Positions 8,183 to 14,921 of a DNA stretch of 32,553 nt are shown here, one piece after another. Within the stretch, counting starts at the first letter, position 1, and every line of letters begins with the position of its first letter. The DNA is from Sporolactobacillus mangiferae (GTDB lineage Bacteria > Bacillota > Bacilli > Bacillales > Sporolactobacillaceae): NCBI RefSeq assembly GCF_023336505.1, contig NZ_JAMAST010000024.1:1-32553 (forward strand), in the 5' to 3' direction. The position numbers and the translations under genes were made by a program. The notes beneath the pieces are model-generated. The model worked only from the letters and a program-made list of their open reading frames with translations. It was not told the origin of the DNA and did no database searches.

Positions 8183-9463
8183 TCAGATCAAATAGCGCGC
8201 GTAAACATAAACGGTCGAAATAATGAGTGACAGCAACATGACAGGGATGCCTAATTTCATAAAACCGAGGAACGTTATCCGGTGACCGCCGCGTCCGGAA
8301 AGTCCGGCAACGACAAGATTGGCGCTCGCACCAATCAGCAACCCATTGCCGCCGAGACAGGCGCCAAGAGCAAGACTCCACCAAAGCGGTTTAAGATTCG
8401 TCATCCCGAGCTCGCCCATATCTTTAATCAGCGGGATCATCGTTGCAACGAATGGAATATTGTCAATAAATGATGAGGCGATCCCGCTCATCCAGAGAAC
8501 CAGAAAAGTCGTCGGCAGCGTTTGTCCGCCGGTCAGATTAAGTGCTTGCTTCGCCAGCGCCGCAATCACACCGGTTTCTGCAAGTCCGGCGACGAGAATA
8601 AACAGCCCTACAAAAAAGAACAGGGTCGGCCACTCGACACCGGCAAACGCCTGTTCCAGATAACGTTCTCCGGAGATGAGCAAAAGCAGAAAAGCTCCGG
8701 CAAGCGCAATCGTTGCCGTGTCCACGTGTGCAGTCTGATGCAGGAAAAAGCCGCTCACGGTAAGCAGCAGGACGAGGAGCGACTTGGTCAGCAACACTTT
8801 ATCTTTGATTGCACTGCCCGCGTTCAGTTGGGCAATCCGCGCCTGAGCTTCTGCACTGCCTCGCAGAGAACGACGATAAATAATAGCAATCAGGAACAGA
8901 GTAGCAGCCGTAATGATCAGAATGACCGGGGCAAGATTCAAAATAAAATCCATGAAACTCAGTTCCGGCACGGCACTGCCGATCATGATGTTCGGTGGAT
9001 CGCCGATCATTGTTGCAGTGCCGCCGATATTGGCCATAAAGATTTCCGACATCAGAAATGGTGTCGGCGAAATCTCCAGTTCACGGGCAATGCTGAGCGT
9101 TACCGGAACAACAAGCAACACAGTGGTAACGTTATCCAGGAAAGCCGAACCAACCGCTGTGATTAGCGAAAAGACGATCAGGAGCGCAAGCGGCCGGCCG
9201 TGCACCGATTGCGCCGCGTGAATCGAGATATATTTGAACAATCCTGTCTGTGCCGTAACCGAGACTATGATCATCATGCCAGTCAAAAGGCCGATAGTAT
9301 TGAAGTCAATCGCTTTGATGGCGGCATCCTGAGAAAGCACACCAAAGAAAATAAGCAATGCGGCACCTGACATCGCAGCGATCGTTCGATGCACTTTTTC
9401 CGTAATAATCAGTCCATAAGCCGTAATAAAAATGATGATAGCCATCCATGCTTCATGTTCCAT
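8183..9463 (-). CDS. ArsB/NhaD-type (ion transporter superfamily) permease
   Basis: 426 residues, almost entirely hydrophobic, with about 11-12 predicted membrane helices. Two pseudo-repeat signatures of the ArsB/NhaD family are clear: FLDNVTTVLLVVPVTL followed by NIGGTATMIGDPPNIMIGSA in the first half, and SGIASSFIDNIPFVATMIPLI followed by GACLGGNGLLIGASANLV in the second. Family members carry arsenite, Na+/H+ or dicarboxylates across the membrane; no arsenic genes (arsR, arsC) are adjacent, so I do not call it ArsB. The ATG start is preceded by AAGGGA about 12 bases upstream, rather far. It is divergent from the nitrilase-family gene with 111 bases between them. Confidence 0.85.
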   Translation of the reverse strand: MEHEAWMAIIIFITAYGLIITEKVHRTIAAMSGAALLIFFGVLSQDAAIKAIDFNTIGLLTGMMIIVSVTAQTGLFKYISIHAAQSVHGRPLALLIVFSLITAVGSAFLDNVTTVLLVVPVTLSIARELEISPTPFLMSEIFMANIGGTATMIGDPPNIMIGSAVPELSFMDFILNLAPVILIITAATLFLIAIIYRRSLRGSAEAQARIAQLNAGSAIKDKVLLTKSLLVLLLTVSGFFLHQTAHVDTATIALAGAFLLLLISGERYLEQAFAGVEWPTLFFFVGLFILVAGLAETGVIAALAKQALNLTGGQTLPTTFLVLWMSGIASSFIDNIPFVATMIPLIKDMGELGMTNLKPLWWSLALGACLGGNGLLIGASANLVVAGLSGRGGHRITFLGFMKLGIPVMLLSLIISTVYVYARYLI

Positions 9464-9510
9464 AATTAATGATCTTCCCTTGTTTTTGTTGGATGATGCT
9501 CCGTTTTCTT

Positions 9511-9540
9511 TTGAATTTCCTGGTTCTTCTGTGCGATAAT
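9511..9540 (+). promoter_or_regulatory. sigma-A promoter for the nitrilase-family gene
   Basis: TTGAAT (9511-9516), an 18-bp spacer, GATAAT (9535-9540); the ATG follows 34 bases later. Both boxes are one or two bases from consensus. Confidence 0.6.
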
Positions 9541-9574
9541 CAATGCAAAGCCGTTATGAAAGGAACCACTGCTT

Positions 9575-10351
9575 ATGAACATTGCATCTGTGCAGCTTCA
9601 GATCAACGATACCGACACGGCGGCCGACCGGCTGAAGATGGCCGACGCACAGCTTGACCGCCTAAAAGGCACCGATCTGATTCTGCTTCCGGAGATCTGG
9701 ATGACCGGTTACAATACCTTTGACCGCTACACGAAGGAAGCAGAACCACTGAACGGGCCTTTCGTCACTCATTTTGCACAAAAGGCCCGCGAATTGAATG
9801 CCTATTTATTTGCCGGAAGCTTCGTGGAACAGTCCGGCGGACACTTTTATAACACAAGCGTCCTCTTCAACCGGCAGGGCAGACTGATCGGATCCTATCG
9901 TAAAATCCACTTATTTACCTATGGCTCCAAGGAAGGTGAACTGCTGACGCGCGGGACGGATCCAGTGGTTGTCGAGACCGAGTTTGCTAAAGTCGGGCTC
10001 GCCACCTGCTATGATCTGCGTTTCCCCGAACAGTTTCGCAAAGAGCTGGATCTTGGTGCGACGATGTTTCTGATTACCTCCGCCTGGCCGCTTGCACGCC
10101 TGGCTCACTGGCAGCTGTTCAATGCGGCCCGCGCTGTAGAGAATCAGTGCTTTCTTATCTCCTGCAACTGTGTCGGGACGAATCAGGGTGTTGTGCTTGG
10201 CGGGCACAGCCGTGTTGTCGATCCATGGGGCCGGGTGCTTGCAACCGGCGATGAACACGCATCGATCGTTACCGCGAAAATTGATCCTGCTTCTGTCAGC
10301 CGAATTCGCGAAGATTTCCCTCAGCTCAGGCATCGCGTTCCAATCGATTAA
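9575..10351 (+). CDS. carbon-nitrogen hydrolase (omega-amidase/MtnU-like)
   Basis: 258 residues, nitrilase superfamily. The catalytic triad is visible: E40 in LLPEIWMTGY, K110 in YRKIHLF and C145 in ATCYDLRFPE. The later motifs AWPLARLAHWQLFNAARAVENQ and GGHSRVVDPWG are typical of the branch containing B. subtilis MtnU and E. coli YafV, which hydrolyse the amide of 2-oxo acids such as alpha-ketoglutaramate or alpha-keto-gamma-methylthiobutyramate. No methionine-salvage genes are nearby, so the mtnU symbol is not assigned. The ATG has AAAGGA ten bases upstream, and a promoter and a hairpin terminator flank it, so it is transcribed alone. Cytoplasmic. Confidence 0.88.
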   Translation: MNIASVQLQINDTDTAADRLKMADAQLDRLKGTDLILLPEIWMTGYNTFDRYTKEAEPLNGPFVTHFAQKARELNAYLFAGSFVEQSGGHFYNTSVLFNRQGRLIGSYRKIHLFTYGSKEGELLTRGTDPVVVETEFAKVGLATCYDLRFPEQFRKELDLGATMFLITSAWPLARLAHWQLFNAARAVENQCFLISCNCVGTNQGVVLGGHSRVVDPWGRVLATGDEHASIVTAKIDPASVSRIREDFPQLRHRVPID

Positions 10352-10360
10352 GTCCGTCGT

Positions 10361-10380
10361 GCGCGTGATTGTTCACGCGC
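10361..10380 (+). terminator. hairpin between convergent genes
   Basis: GCGCGTGA (10361-10368) and TCACGCGC (10373-10380) form a perfect 8-bp GC-rich stem with a four-base loop, followed on the plus strand by TATTTGTTT. It lies nine bases after the amidase stop and touches the stop codon of the convergent antiporter gene. The T-run is weak on both strands. Confidence 0.6.
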
Positions 10381-11537
10381 TATTTGTTTGCGCGCGCCGG
10401 TGCCTCTTTTTTGTCAAACAGAAATTTCAGTACCGGCGGCGTCACGAGTGTGCTTAAGATCACGATAATGATCAATGGCGTAAAATACTGTTGATCCAGA
10501 AGATGCGCATCAATACCGATGCTGACCAGAATCAGTGCCACTTCGCCTCTCGAAATCATGCCCGACCCGATACGGCTGGAAGACAGCAGCGAAAAACCGC
10601 TCAGCCAGGCTCCCAGACCGGAACCGACCAATTTGGTCAAAATGGCGATTACTGTGATGATTATGAGAAAACCCAAATGATGCTCAATGCCGCTGAACGT
10701 CACCTTAAGCCCGATGCTGACAAAAAATACGGGAACGAAAATACTGTAGGCAACTGGTTCTATTTTGTGTTCAATGAGTTCCTTAAATGATGTCCGCGCA
10801 ATCGCTGCTCCGGCAATAAACGCGCCGATGATTCCGGCCACACCAAGCAGATCTGCGTACCAGGAAAAAAGGAACGCTATTGCCAGTGCAGCAGCAATCA
10901 CTGGCTCTGAAACCCTCAACCGGCCGCACAGCTGGATAAGCCAGGGAACCCCCTTCCATGCTGCCAGAATGGCCGAGGCAAAAAACAGAAATTTTTCAGC
11001 AATGATCCACCAGATCGGCGCCTGCGCATCACTGAAAAAACTCATTGCAAAAGCAAGCAGGACGATCACAAGCACATCATCGAGTACGGCTGCGCCAAGC
11101 AGCGTCACACTCTCTCTGGTTTGAAGTTTCCCCAGTTCTTTCAGCGTCTGAACCGAGATGCTGACTGATGTCGCAGACAGAGTCAGACCGAGAAACACCG
11201 CATGACTCATGTCCATGCCGAGCAGCAAACCGGTCAGGCAGCCAAGCCCAAGCGGGAAGATCACACCGCCCAGCGCCACCGCTGACGAAGCCCGCGCGCT
11301 GTCTCTGAGTCCTTCAAGATCCGTTTCCAGACCAGCGATAAACATCAGCATCAGCACACCGATTTCGCTGAAAATATGCATCATTTCCGAATCCGGAACC
11401 AGTCCAAGCAGCGCGGGACCGATCAATATACCGATGATCAGTTCGCCGAGAACGGCGGGCTGTCCCAGCCGGACACTGACATGCCCGGCTATTTTTGTTG
11501 CCGCAATGATCATTGCAAGCTGAATAATGAATGCCAT
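10380..11537 (-). CDS. cation:proton antiporter, CPA2 family (GerN/NapA-like)
   Basis: 385 residues with about 12 membrane helices and no C-terminal regulatory domain, which matches GerN-type antiporters in length. The family core is clear: KIAGHVSVRLGQPAVLGELIIGILIGP at the N-terminus, FIAGLETDLE, TLSATSVSISV, and the paired aspartates D153-D154 in GAAVLDDVLVIV that mark electrogenic Na+/H+ or K+/H+ exchangers. GerN acts in spore germination in B. cereus, so a germination role is possible, but a general Na+/K+ homeostasis role is equally likely. The ATG has a GGAGG site. The gene has its own strong promoter and its leader contains an intrinsic terminator before the ribosome-binding site. Confidence 0.88.
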   Translation of the reverse strand: MAFIIQLAMIIAATKIAGHVSVRLGQPAVLGELIIGILIGPALLGLVPDSEMMHIFSEIGVLMLMFIAGLETDLEGLRDSARASSAVALGGVIFPLGLGCLTGLLLGMDMSHAVFLGLTLSATSVSISVQTLKELGKLQTRESVTLLGAAVLDDVLVIVLLAFAMSFFSDAQAPIWWIIAEKFLFFASAILAAWKGVPWLIQLCGRLRVSEPVIAAALAIAFLFSWYADLLGVAGIIGAFIAGAAIARTSFKELIEHKIEPVAYSIFVPVFFVSIGLKVTFSGIEHHLGFLIIITVIAILTKLVGSGLGAWLSGFSLLSSSRIGSGMISRGEVALILVSIGIDAHLLDQQYFTPLIIIVILSTLVTPPVLKFLFDKKEAPARANK

Positions 11538-11555
11538 TTTTCCTCCTTATCTCCC

Positions 11556-11591
11556 TGAAAAAGCAAAAAGGGAGCCTGTTCTGACAGGCTC
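11556..11591 (-). terminator. intrinsic terminator inside the antiporter leader (candidate attenuator)
   Basis: On the minus strand GGAGCCTGT-CAGA-ACAGGCTCC is a perfect 9-bp stem with a four-base loop followed by CTTTTTGCTTTTT. It lies downstream of a near-consensus promoter (11630-11659) and about 20 bases upstream of the antiporter start codon, so it should abort most transcripts from that promoter unless it is overcome. No upstream protein gene needs it. Confidence 0.75.
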
Positions 11592-11597
11592 CACCTA

Positions 11598-11612
11598 AGA
11601 AAACGTTTCTAT
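11598..11612 (-). promoter_or_regulatory. near-cre (CcpA-type) site downstream of the antiporter promoter
   Basis: Read on the minus strand, ATAGAAACGTTTTCT fits the cre pattern WTGNAANCGNWNNCW with one mismatch (A for the conserved G). It lies about 20 bases downstream of the -10, where a bound regulator could block elongation. One motif match is weak evidence. Confidence 0.3.
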
Positions 11613-11629
11613 TCATTTATCTTATTTTA

Positions 11630-11659
11630 AGAATACTCAATGCACCACGGCATTGTCAA
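11630..11659 (-). promoter_or_regulatory. sigma-A promoter of the antiporter gene
   Basis: Minus strand: perfect TTGACA (11654-11659), 18-bp spacer, TATTCT (11630-11635). It predicts a leader of about 85 bases that contains the near-cre site and the hairpin terminator. Confidence 0.7.
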
Positions 11660-11711
11660 TAGTCTGTTACGCTCTTTCCCAAAAACAGAAAAGTATATGA
11701 CTTGTCCCCCC

Positions 11712-11745
11712 AAAAAAAAGAAACGCCTGCACTCGTTCAGGCGTT
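11712..11745 (-). terminator. terminator of small RNA B
   Basis: A perfect 8-bp stem (AACGCCTG at 11722-11729, CAGGCGTT at 11738-11745) followed on the minus strand by TTTCTTTTTTTT. Confidence 0.75.
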
Positions 11746-11838
11746 CGAAAAAGTTGTTCTTATAAAAAGGGGGAGGTTAAACAATTGTTCATTGATTTAA
11801 CACTTCTTATAGTAACTGCCGTTTATTAAGAAATGCTT
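11712..11838 (-). ncRNA. candidate small RNA B, C-rich core with terminator
   Basis: On the minus strand this element has three parts. First a 5' stem-loop: GTTAAA and TTTAAC flank CAAT-GAACA-ATTG. Then an unpaired tract reading TTTAACCTCCCCCTTTTTAT, with the C-run opposite 11769-11773. Then a terminator hairpin (AACGCCTG/CAGGCGTT, arms 11738-11745 and 11722-11729) followed by TTTCTTTTTTTT. The same order and much of the sequence recur in the element at 11904-12003. There is no conserved reading frame. The C-rich tract is complementary to strong Shine-Dalgarno sites, which suggests an antisense regulator of translation. The arrangement recalls CsfG, a sporulation small RNA of endospore formers with pyrimidine-rich unpaired tracts, but I cannot confirm that identity. 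The 5' end is a guess. Confidence 0.5.
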
Positions 11839-11903
11839 AAAACAATGCGTCCGTTTTAAAAAAATATGTGCCATGGATCAGACAGGCAACATTTAATTTA
11901 GGC

Positions 11904-11931
11904 TAAAAAAATAAACCCTTGCGTAAGGGTT
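11904..11931 (-). terminator. terminator of small RNA A
   Basis: A 7-bp stem (AACCCTT at 11914-11920, AAGGGTT at 11925-11931) with loop GCGT, followed on the minus strand by TATTTTTTT. It would also end transcripts from the DUF3298 gene upstream. Confidence 0.75.
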
Positions 11932-12003
11932 CAAAAAGTATAACGTATAACAGGGGGAAGTTAACAAACACAATTTCATTGAACACTTACAGCATAACGG
12001 ATC
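11904..12003 (-). ncRNA. candidate small RNA A, homologous to RNA B
   Basis: Minus-strand element with the same layout as the one at 11712-11838: a 5' segment with GTAAGTGTTCAATG and a CAAT-GAA-ATTG hairpin core, an unpaired tract TTGTTAACTTCCCCCTGTTAT (C-run opposite 11953-11957), a spacer ending ACTTTTT, and a terminator hairpin (AACCCTT/AAGGGTT) with TATTTTTTT. Shared blocks with RNA B are AAGTGTT, CAATGAA, GTTTRTTAAC-like sequence, YTCCCCCT and ACTTTTT, in the same order, while the terminator stems differ in sequence but not in shape. That pattern indicates duplication followed by selection on structure and on the C-rich core. It starts downstream of the end of the DUF3298 gene, which lies on the same strand, so it might be its 3' untranslated region instead of an independent RNA. 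Confidence 0.5.
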
Positions 12004-12060
12004 TGCTCATAAATGTGTTAATATCGGTAAAATTTTGAAATGGATGTATGATCTTTCACA

Positions 12061-12756
12061 TTATTTCCGATCTTCAATGAAGATGTGGTACGGAACCTTT
12101 AAATGAATGATCCCGTTTGAATAAGGCGCAACTTCATATTCCTGAAAAATGATTACAATCCCGTGATGATCGAAATAAAACTGACCGTTCTCAACGTCAA
12201 CCCCCTTGAATGCGTCAAGAAAGAAATCATAGCGCCCCTCATTTTTCAGTTTTTTCATTTTATCCATTAAATAAGTATTGACTTTTTTCAATTCCTTCTT
12301 CGTTTGAATGACCTCATTCAGATGAATATGGCGGCCGCTGCGTGTGTCATAATTATACACAGTTTCTTTGTGCATACCATGGGCACCGCCGGTAAAGGAC
12401 TCATCCAGAAACGAAACACTGAGCAGACAATCATCGTTAAAGCGTATCGATGGCTGCGTATGCGCGTAGTAAGGCCCTGCCGCACTGATCATCTGATCAT
12501 GCGCATACTGTTTCTTATATTTTATATCCGTCTTTCTGATTTCTTCAGCATGACGGCGGAAAACCTGGTTGACACGATCCATGGTTTGCTGATCTTCAAA
12601 ACCTGATGTGAGCACTGGATAGTGGATGCCTTCAGAGAGACGATCAATCCGATAGTGAACTGGAAGGCATGCACCCGCATGTGCATCAGTTGCCGCAAAC
12701 AGCCATGAACTTAGACTGAGGCAAAGAGCAAGCAAAACAAGCGACTTTTTCTTCAA
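12061..12756 (-). CDS. secreted DUF3298/DUF4163-type protein
   Basis: 231 residues from a TTG start at 12756, chosen because AAAGGAG lies ten bases upstream and a signal peptide then begins at once (KKKSLVLLALCLSLSSWLFA, probable cleavage after AHA). A frame extending to 12828 has no ribosome-binding site and would bury the signal peptide. The mature protein has the hallmarks of the DUF4163-DUF3298 pair found in B. subtilis PdaC and RsiV: an N-terminal YPVLTSGFEDQ segment, the FTGGAHGMHKETVYNYD motif and the C-terminal FQEYEVAPYSNGIIHLKVPY. In RsiV this region binds lysozyme; in PdaC it precedes a deacetylase domain that is absent here. It is probably a cell-wall-facing protein of unknown role. 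Confidence 0.82.
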   Translation of the reverse strand: MKKKSLVLLALCLSLSSWLFAATDAHAGACLPVHYRIDRLSEGIHYPVLTSGFEDQQTMDRVNQVFRRHAEEIRKTDIKYKKQYAHDQMISAAGPYYAHTQPSIRFNDDCLLSVSFLDESFTGGAHGMHKETVYNYDTRSGRHIHLNEVIQTKKELKKVNTYLMDKMKKLKNEGRYDFFLDAFKGVDVENGQFYFDHHGIVIIFQEYEVAPYSNGIIHLKVPYHIFIEDRK

Positions 12757-12909
12757 TGTACTGTGTCTCCTTTCTCTGTGCTTAGTATGCCCCGGCACAA
12801 ATGGGTTATGACGATCAAGGTCATCCATCGGTTTCCTGCTTTTTCATTACATGTTTCTCCGCAAACAACGAACAATAAAGCTGCACCACAATTTGAGGAG
12901 ATGAAAACA

Positions 12910-13077
12910 ATGGGAAATGGGACTTTTTGGTCTTTTGTTGCCGGATGCGGCGCTACTGCCGCGTTTTTCTGGCTAAGAGGCAACCAGAACAAAATGCCTA
13001 AGTGGGCAAAACAGCCGATGGACCAGATGGGAAAAGCCGCACAGAATATTACCGATTCATTCAGCCCGCAAAGCTGA
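12910..13077 (+). CDS. small membrane protein, 55 residues
   Basis: Starts MGNGTFWSFVAGCGATAAFFWLRG at the ATG at 12910; GAGGAG lies nine bases upstream, which favours it over the ATG at 12901. One membrane helix (about residues 5-22) is followed by a basic and then amphipathic tail (KMPKWAKQPMDQMGKAAQNI). The size and layout resemble short YtxH-like or spore-associated anchored proteins of Bacilli, but I do not recognise the family. A strong terminator follows ten bases after the stop. Confidence 0.7.
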   Translation: MGNGTFWSFVAGCGATAAFFWLRGNQNKMPKWAKQPMDQMGKAAQNITDSFSPQS

Positions 13078-13088
13078 CGACGGTACGC

Positions 13089-13122
13089 AAAAAACTCTCT
13101 GCAGGAATGCAGGGAGTTTTTT
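13089..13122 (+). terminator. rho-independent terminator
   Basis: A 15-bp stem with one G-T pair (13089-13103 with 13108-13122) and a four-base loop, ending in six T. It ends the 55-residue membrane-protein gene. Confidence 0.9.
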
Positions 13123-13149
13123 GATCGGTACATTTTCTGTTAAGATGCA

Positions 13150-13155
13150 TATAAT
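13150..13155 (+). promoter_or_regulatory. TATAAT -10 box upstream of the DUF3243 gene
   Basis: A perfect TATAAT lies 45 bases before the ATG at 13200; the sequence 17 bp upstream (GGTACA) is a poor -35. Confidence 0.4.
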
Positions 13156-13199
13156 CACGCGTGCCGTCCAAAATAATGGCATCAAAGGAGGTTATTTAT

Positions 13200-13478
13200 A
13201 TGTCACTGCTCAGCAACTGGGATCGCTGGAAAGACTTTCTGGCTGATCGAATGCACCAGGCAGAGAACCTGGGTGTGAATGATGAAACCATCAATGAGTT
13301 CGCAACAAAAATCGGGGACTATTTAGCGGGCCATGTTGATCCTGAGAATGAACAGGAACGTTTGCTTTCGGATTTATGGCGTGTTGCCGATGAACAGGAA
13401 CATAAAGTCATTGCCCGCCTGATCATGAAGCTTGTCGCAAATAATGGGACTAAGCAGCAGCCGGTCGTTCAGAAATAA
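13200..13478 (+). CDS. DUF3243 family protein (YmfJ-like)
   Basis: 92 residues; start ATG at 13200 with an ideal AAAGGAGG eight bases upstream, preferred over an upstream in-frame start at 13161. The sequence is a soluble helical protein with the DUF3243 pattern: NWDRWKDFLADRMHQAENLG, then KIGDYLAGHVDPENEQERLLSDLW and DEQEHKVIARLIMKLV. B. subtilis YmfJ is the usual reference; its function is unknown to me. Cytoplasmic. Its neighbours are small spore-former proteins, but the sequence shows no direct link to sporulation. Confidence 0.85.
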   Translation: MSLLSNWDRWKDFLADRMHQAENLGVNDETINEFATKIGDYLAGHVDPENEQERLLSDLWRVADEQEHKVIARLIMKLVANNGTKQQPVVQK

Positions 13479-13512
13479 TGTTTCCCCCAGCTCTCCCTTG
13501 AAAATAGCCCAT

Positions 13513-13540
13513 ACCAATCTGCCCATTCATTCATATGATG
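13513..13540 (+). promoter_or_regulatory. candidate sigma-K promoter for the YjcZ-like gene
   Basis: ACC (13513-13515), 16 bp, then CATATGATG (13532-13540) fits the mother-cell sigma-K pattern mACm-16-CATAnnnTA with one mismatch. It lies about 30 bases upstream of a YjcZ-family start codon, where late sporulation control would make sense. Short motif, so tentative. Confidence 0.3.
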
Positions 13541-13570
13541 AACTATCACGTGATGAAGGGAGGGTCCGTC

Positions 13571-13687
13571 ATGGGAGCACCCGCAGTTGATGGACACGGA
13601 AATGGATTTGGGTATGGCAATGGATTCGCACTCCTCGTCGTACTATTCATCTTGTTGATTATCGTTGGAACCGCGTTTTATTACTAA
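13571..13687 (+). CDS. YjcZ family sporulation-associated peptide, 38 residues
   Basis: A short frame encoding MGAPAVDGHGNGFGYG followed by NGFALLVVLFILLIIVGTAFYY. A Gly/Asn/His-rich N-terminus before a single C-terminal membrane helix rich in Leu, Ile and Val and ending near Tyr is the hallmark of the YjcZ family of spore-former peptides. GGGAGGG sits just upstream of the ATG, and a candidate sigma-K promoter lies ahead of it. It is followed by a strong hairpin. The role of these peptides is not well defined; a spore-coat or membrane location is suggested by the family name only. Confidence 0.85.
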   Translation: MGAPAVDGHGNGFGYGNGFALLVVLFILLIIVGTAFYY

Positions 13688-13715
13688 TGAGCGAAAGACG
13701 TCACTCAACATCTGT

Positions 13716-13751
13716 CAGCAAAGAGCGCCCGCAATCTGGTGCTCTTTGCTG
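13716..13751. terminator. bidirectional hairpin terminator
   Basis: An 11-bp perfect stem (CAGCAAAGAGC at 13716-13726, GCTCTTTGCTG at 13741-13751) between the convergent YjcZ-like and LysM-GH18 genes. T-runs are modest on both sides. Confidence 0.65.
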
Positions 13752-13775
13752 CTTTATCCGTTATGAGCATAATTG

Positions 13776-14921
13776 TCAGAGCCATTTGCCAACTGTAAAA
13801 TTGCCTTCCAATAGTGCCCAGTTCTCCGGATAGGGAAAGCCGAGTGCCCAGTAAGTGATTCCCCTTAAGTGATATGATCGGACCAGATCAAACTTTGCCT
13901 GAGCACTTCTTGCGTCTTCAAACCAGACTTCATGGCGTTGTCCATCACTGCCAGCATAATGATAAAACGGAGACTGTGCTGTTTCATCAAATTGAATCGT
14001 GACACTATGCGCGATTGCGCGTTCAAGTGCTTCCTTCGGGCTAAACGTTTCCGCTTCCTGGCCTTCTTTGTGCGGAAGCAGCCAATCACGCGCATACGTT
14101 TCAAATCCAAGGGAAATTTTGCTTGCAGGCATGACCGATAATGCGTACGTCACAACCCGCTCCATTTCGTTCACCGGTGATATGGCCTGAGGCGGACCAA
14201 ATCGATAGCCCCATTCATACGTCATTAAGACAACAAAATCAACGATTCGTCCGTGCGCTTCATAATCGTATGCTACATAGTCCGCCTGTGGCTGATCAAC
14301 AGCTGTTTTGGGCATCACGGCTGTAGACACGTGATACCCGAGCGGATGCAGGCGGTCAACGACGTACTGCAGAAAATCATTAAATCCCTGCCGATCATCC
14401 GGCCGGACACTTTCGAAATCGATGTTTAAGCCACGATATCCTTTTTGCCTCATAACGCGAATCACTGCCGACAGCAGACGATCACGGGTGGACGGAGAAG
14501 TAAAAATGGCATGGGCGACATCGGCACCTGGTTCATTCAGTGAAAAATTAGCCAGCGACATAATCGGCATGATGCTGTGCGCATATGCAGTTGCTATTGA
14601 TTCCTGATCGTCCAGATCATCCAGAGTCCCGTCTTCCGATACATGATAAACAAATGGAATGACATTGGTCAGCTGAGCGTTACGCCGAACAATTTCCGCC
14701 GCCGCTTCCGCCGCCGGCTGATAAGTATAGGCGTTCACCTCAATCACCGGTCTTTCAGGCGCAAAAACAGGCGGCATGGATGGAATGACCAATGCCTGAC
14801 CAGGAACAAGCCGGTCAGGAAAAGCGAGATCATTTAACGCAACCACATTCACGAGCGGCACCTGATATCGGTTCGCAATGCCCCACAATGATTCTCCATC
14901 CTGTACAACATGAATGTTCAT
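13776..14921 (-). CDS. LysM-GH18 spore peptidoglycan hydrolase (SleL/YaaH/YdhD-like)
   Basis: 381 residues. Residues 1-48 are one LysM domain (HVVQDGESLWGIANRYQVPL, with LNDLAFPDRLVPGQALVIP), which binds glycan. Residues about 57-381 form a glycoside hydrolase 18 barrel; the catalytic strand is GLNIDFESV with the acid E170, and QYVVDRLHPLGYHVSTAVMPK and FVVLMTYEWG are typical of the SleL branch. SleL is an N-acetylglucosaminidase that depolymerises spore cortex muropeptides in germination. Classical SleL/YaaH has two LysM domains and this has one, so the exact orthologue is uncertain. No signal peptide is seen, as in SleL, which is laid down in the spore by the mother cell. The ATG has GAGGAG upstream. 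One copy of the interspersed repeat lies just upstream of the gene. Confidence 0.88.
   Translation of the reverse strand: MNIHVVQDGESLWGIANRYQVPLVNVVALNDLAFPDRLVPGQALVIPSMPPVFAPERPVIEVNAYTYQPAAEAAAEIVRRNAQLTNVIPFVYHVSEDGTLDDLDDQESIATAYAHSIMPIMSLANFSLNEPGADVAHAIFTSPSTRDRLLSAVIRVMRQKGYRGLNIDFESVRPDDRQGFNDFLQYVVDRLHPLGYHVSTAVMPKTAVDQPQADYVAYDYEAHGRIVDFVVLMTYEWGYRFGPPQAISPVNEMERVVTYALSVMPASKISLGFETYARDWLLPHKEGQEAETFSPKEALERAIAHSVTIQFDETAQSPFYHYAGSDGQRHEVWFEDARSAQAKFDLVRSYHLRGITYWALGFPYPENWALLEGNFTVGKWL

Noticed and set aside
11785-11829. A plus-strand 14-codon frame (TTG start, MFIDLTLLIVTAVY) behind a perfect GGGGGAGG, read as a toxin-like peptide.
   Set aside because: The homologous element at 11904-12003 keeps the G-rich/C-rich tract but has no matching frame, and the T-runs of both hairpins point to minus-strand transcription. 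The SD-like sequence is better explained as the complement of a C-rich RNA.
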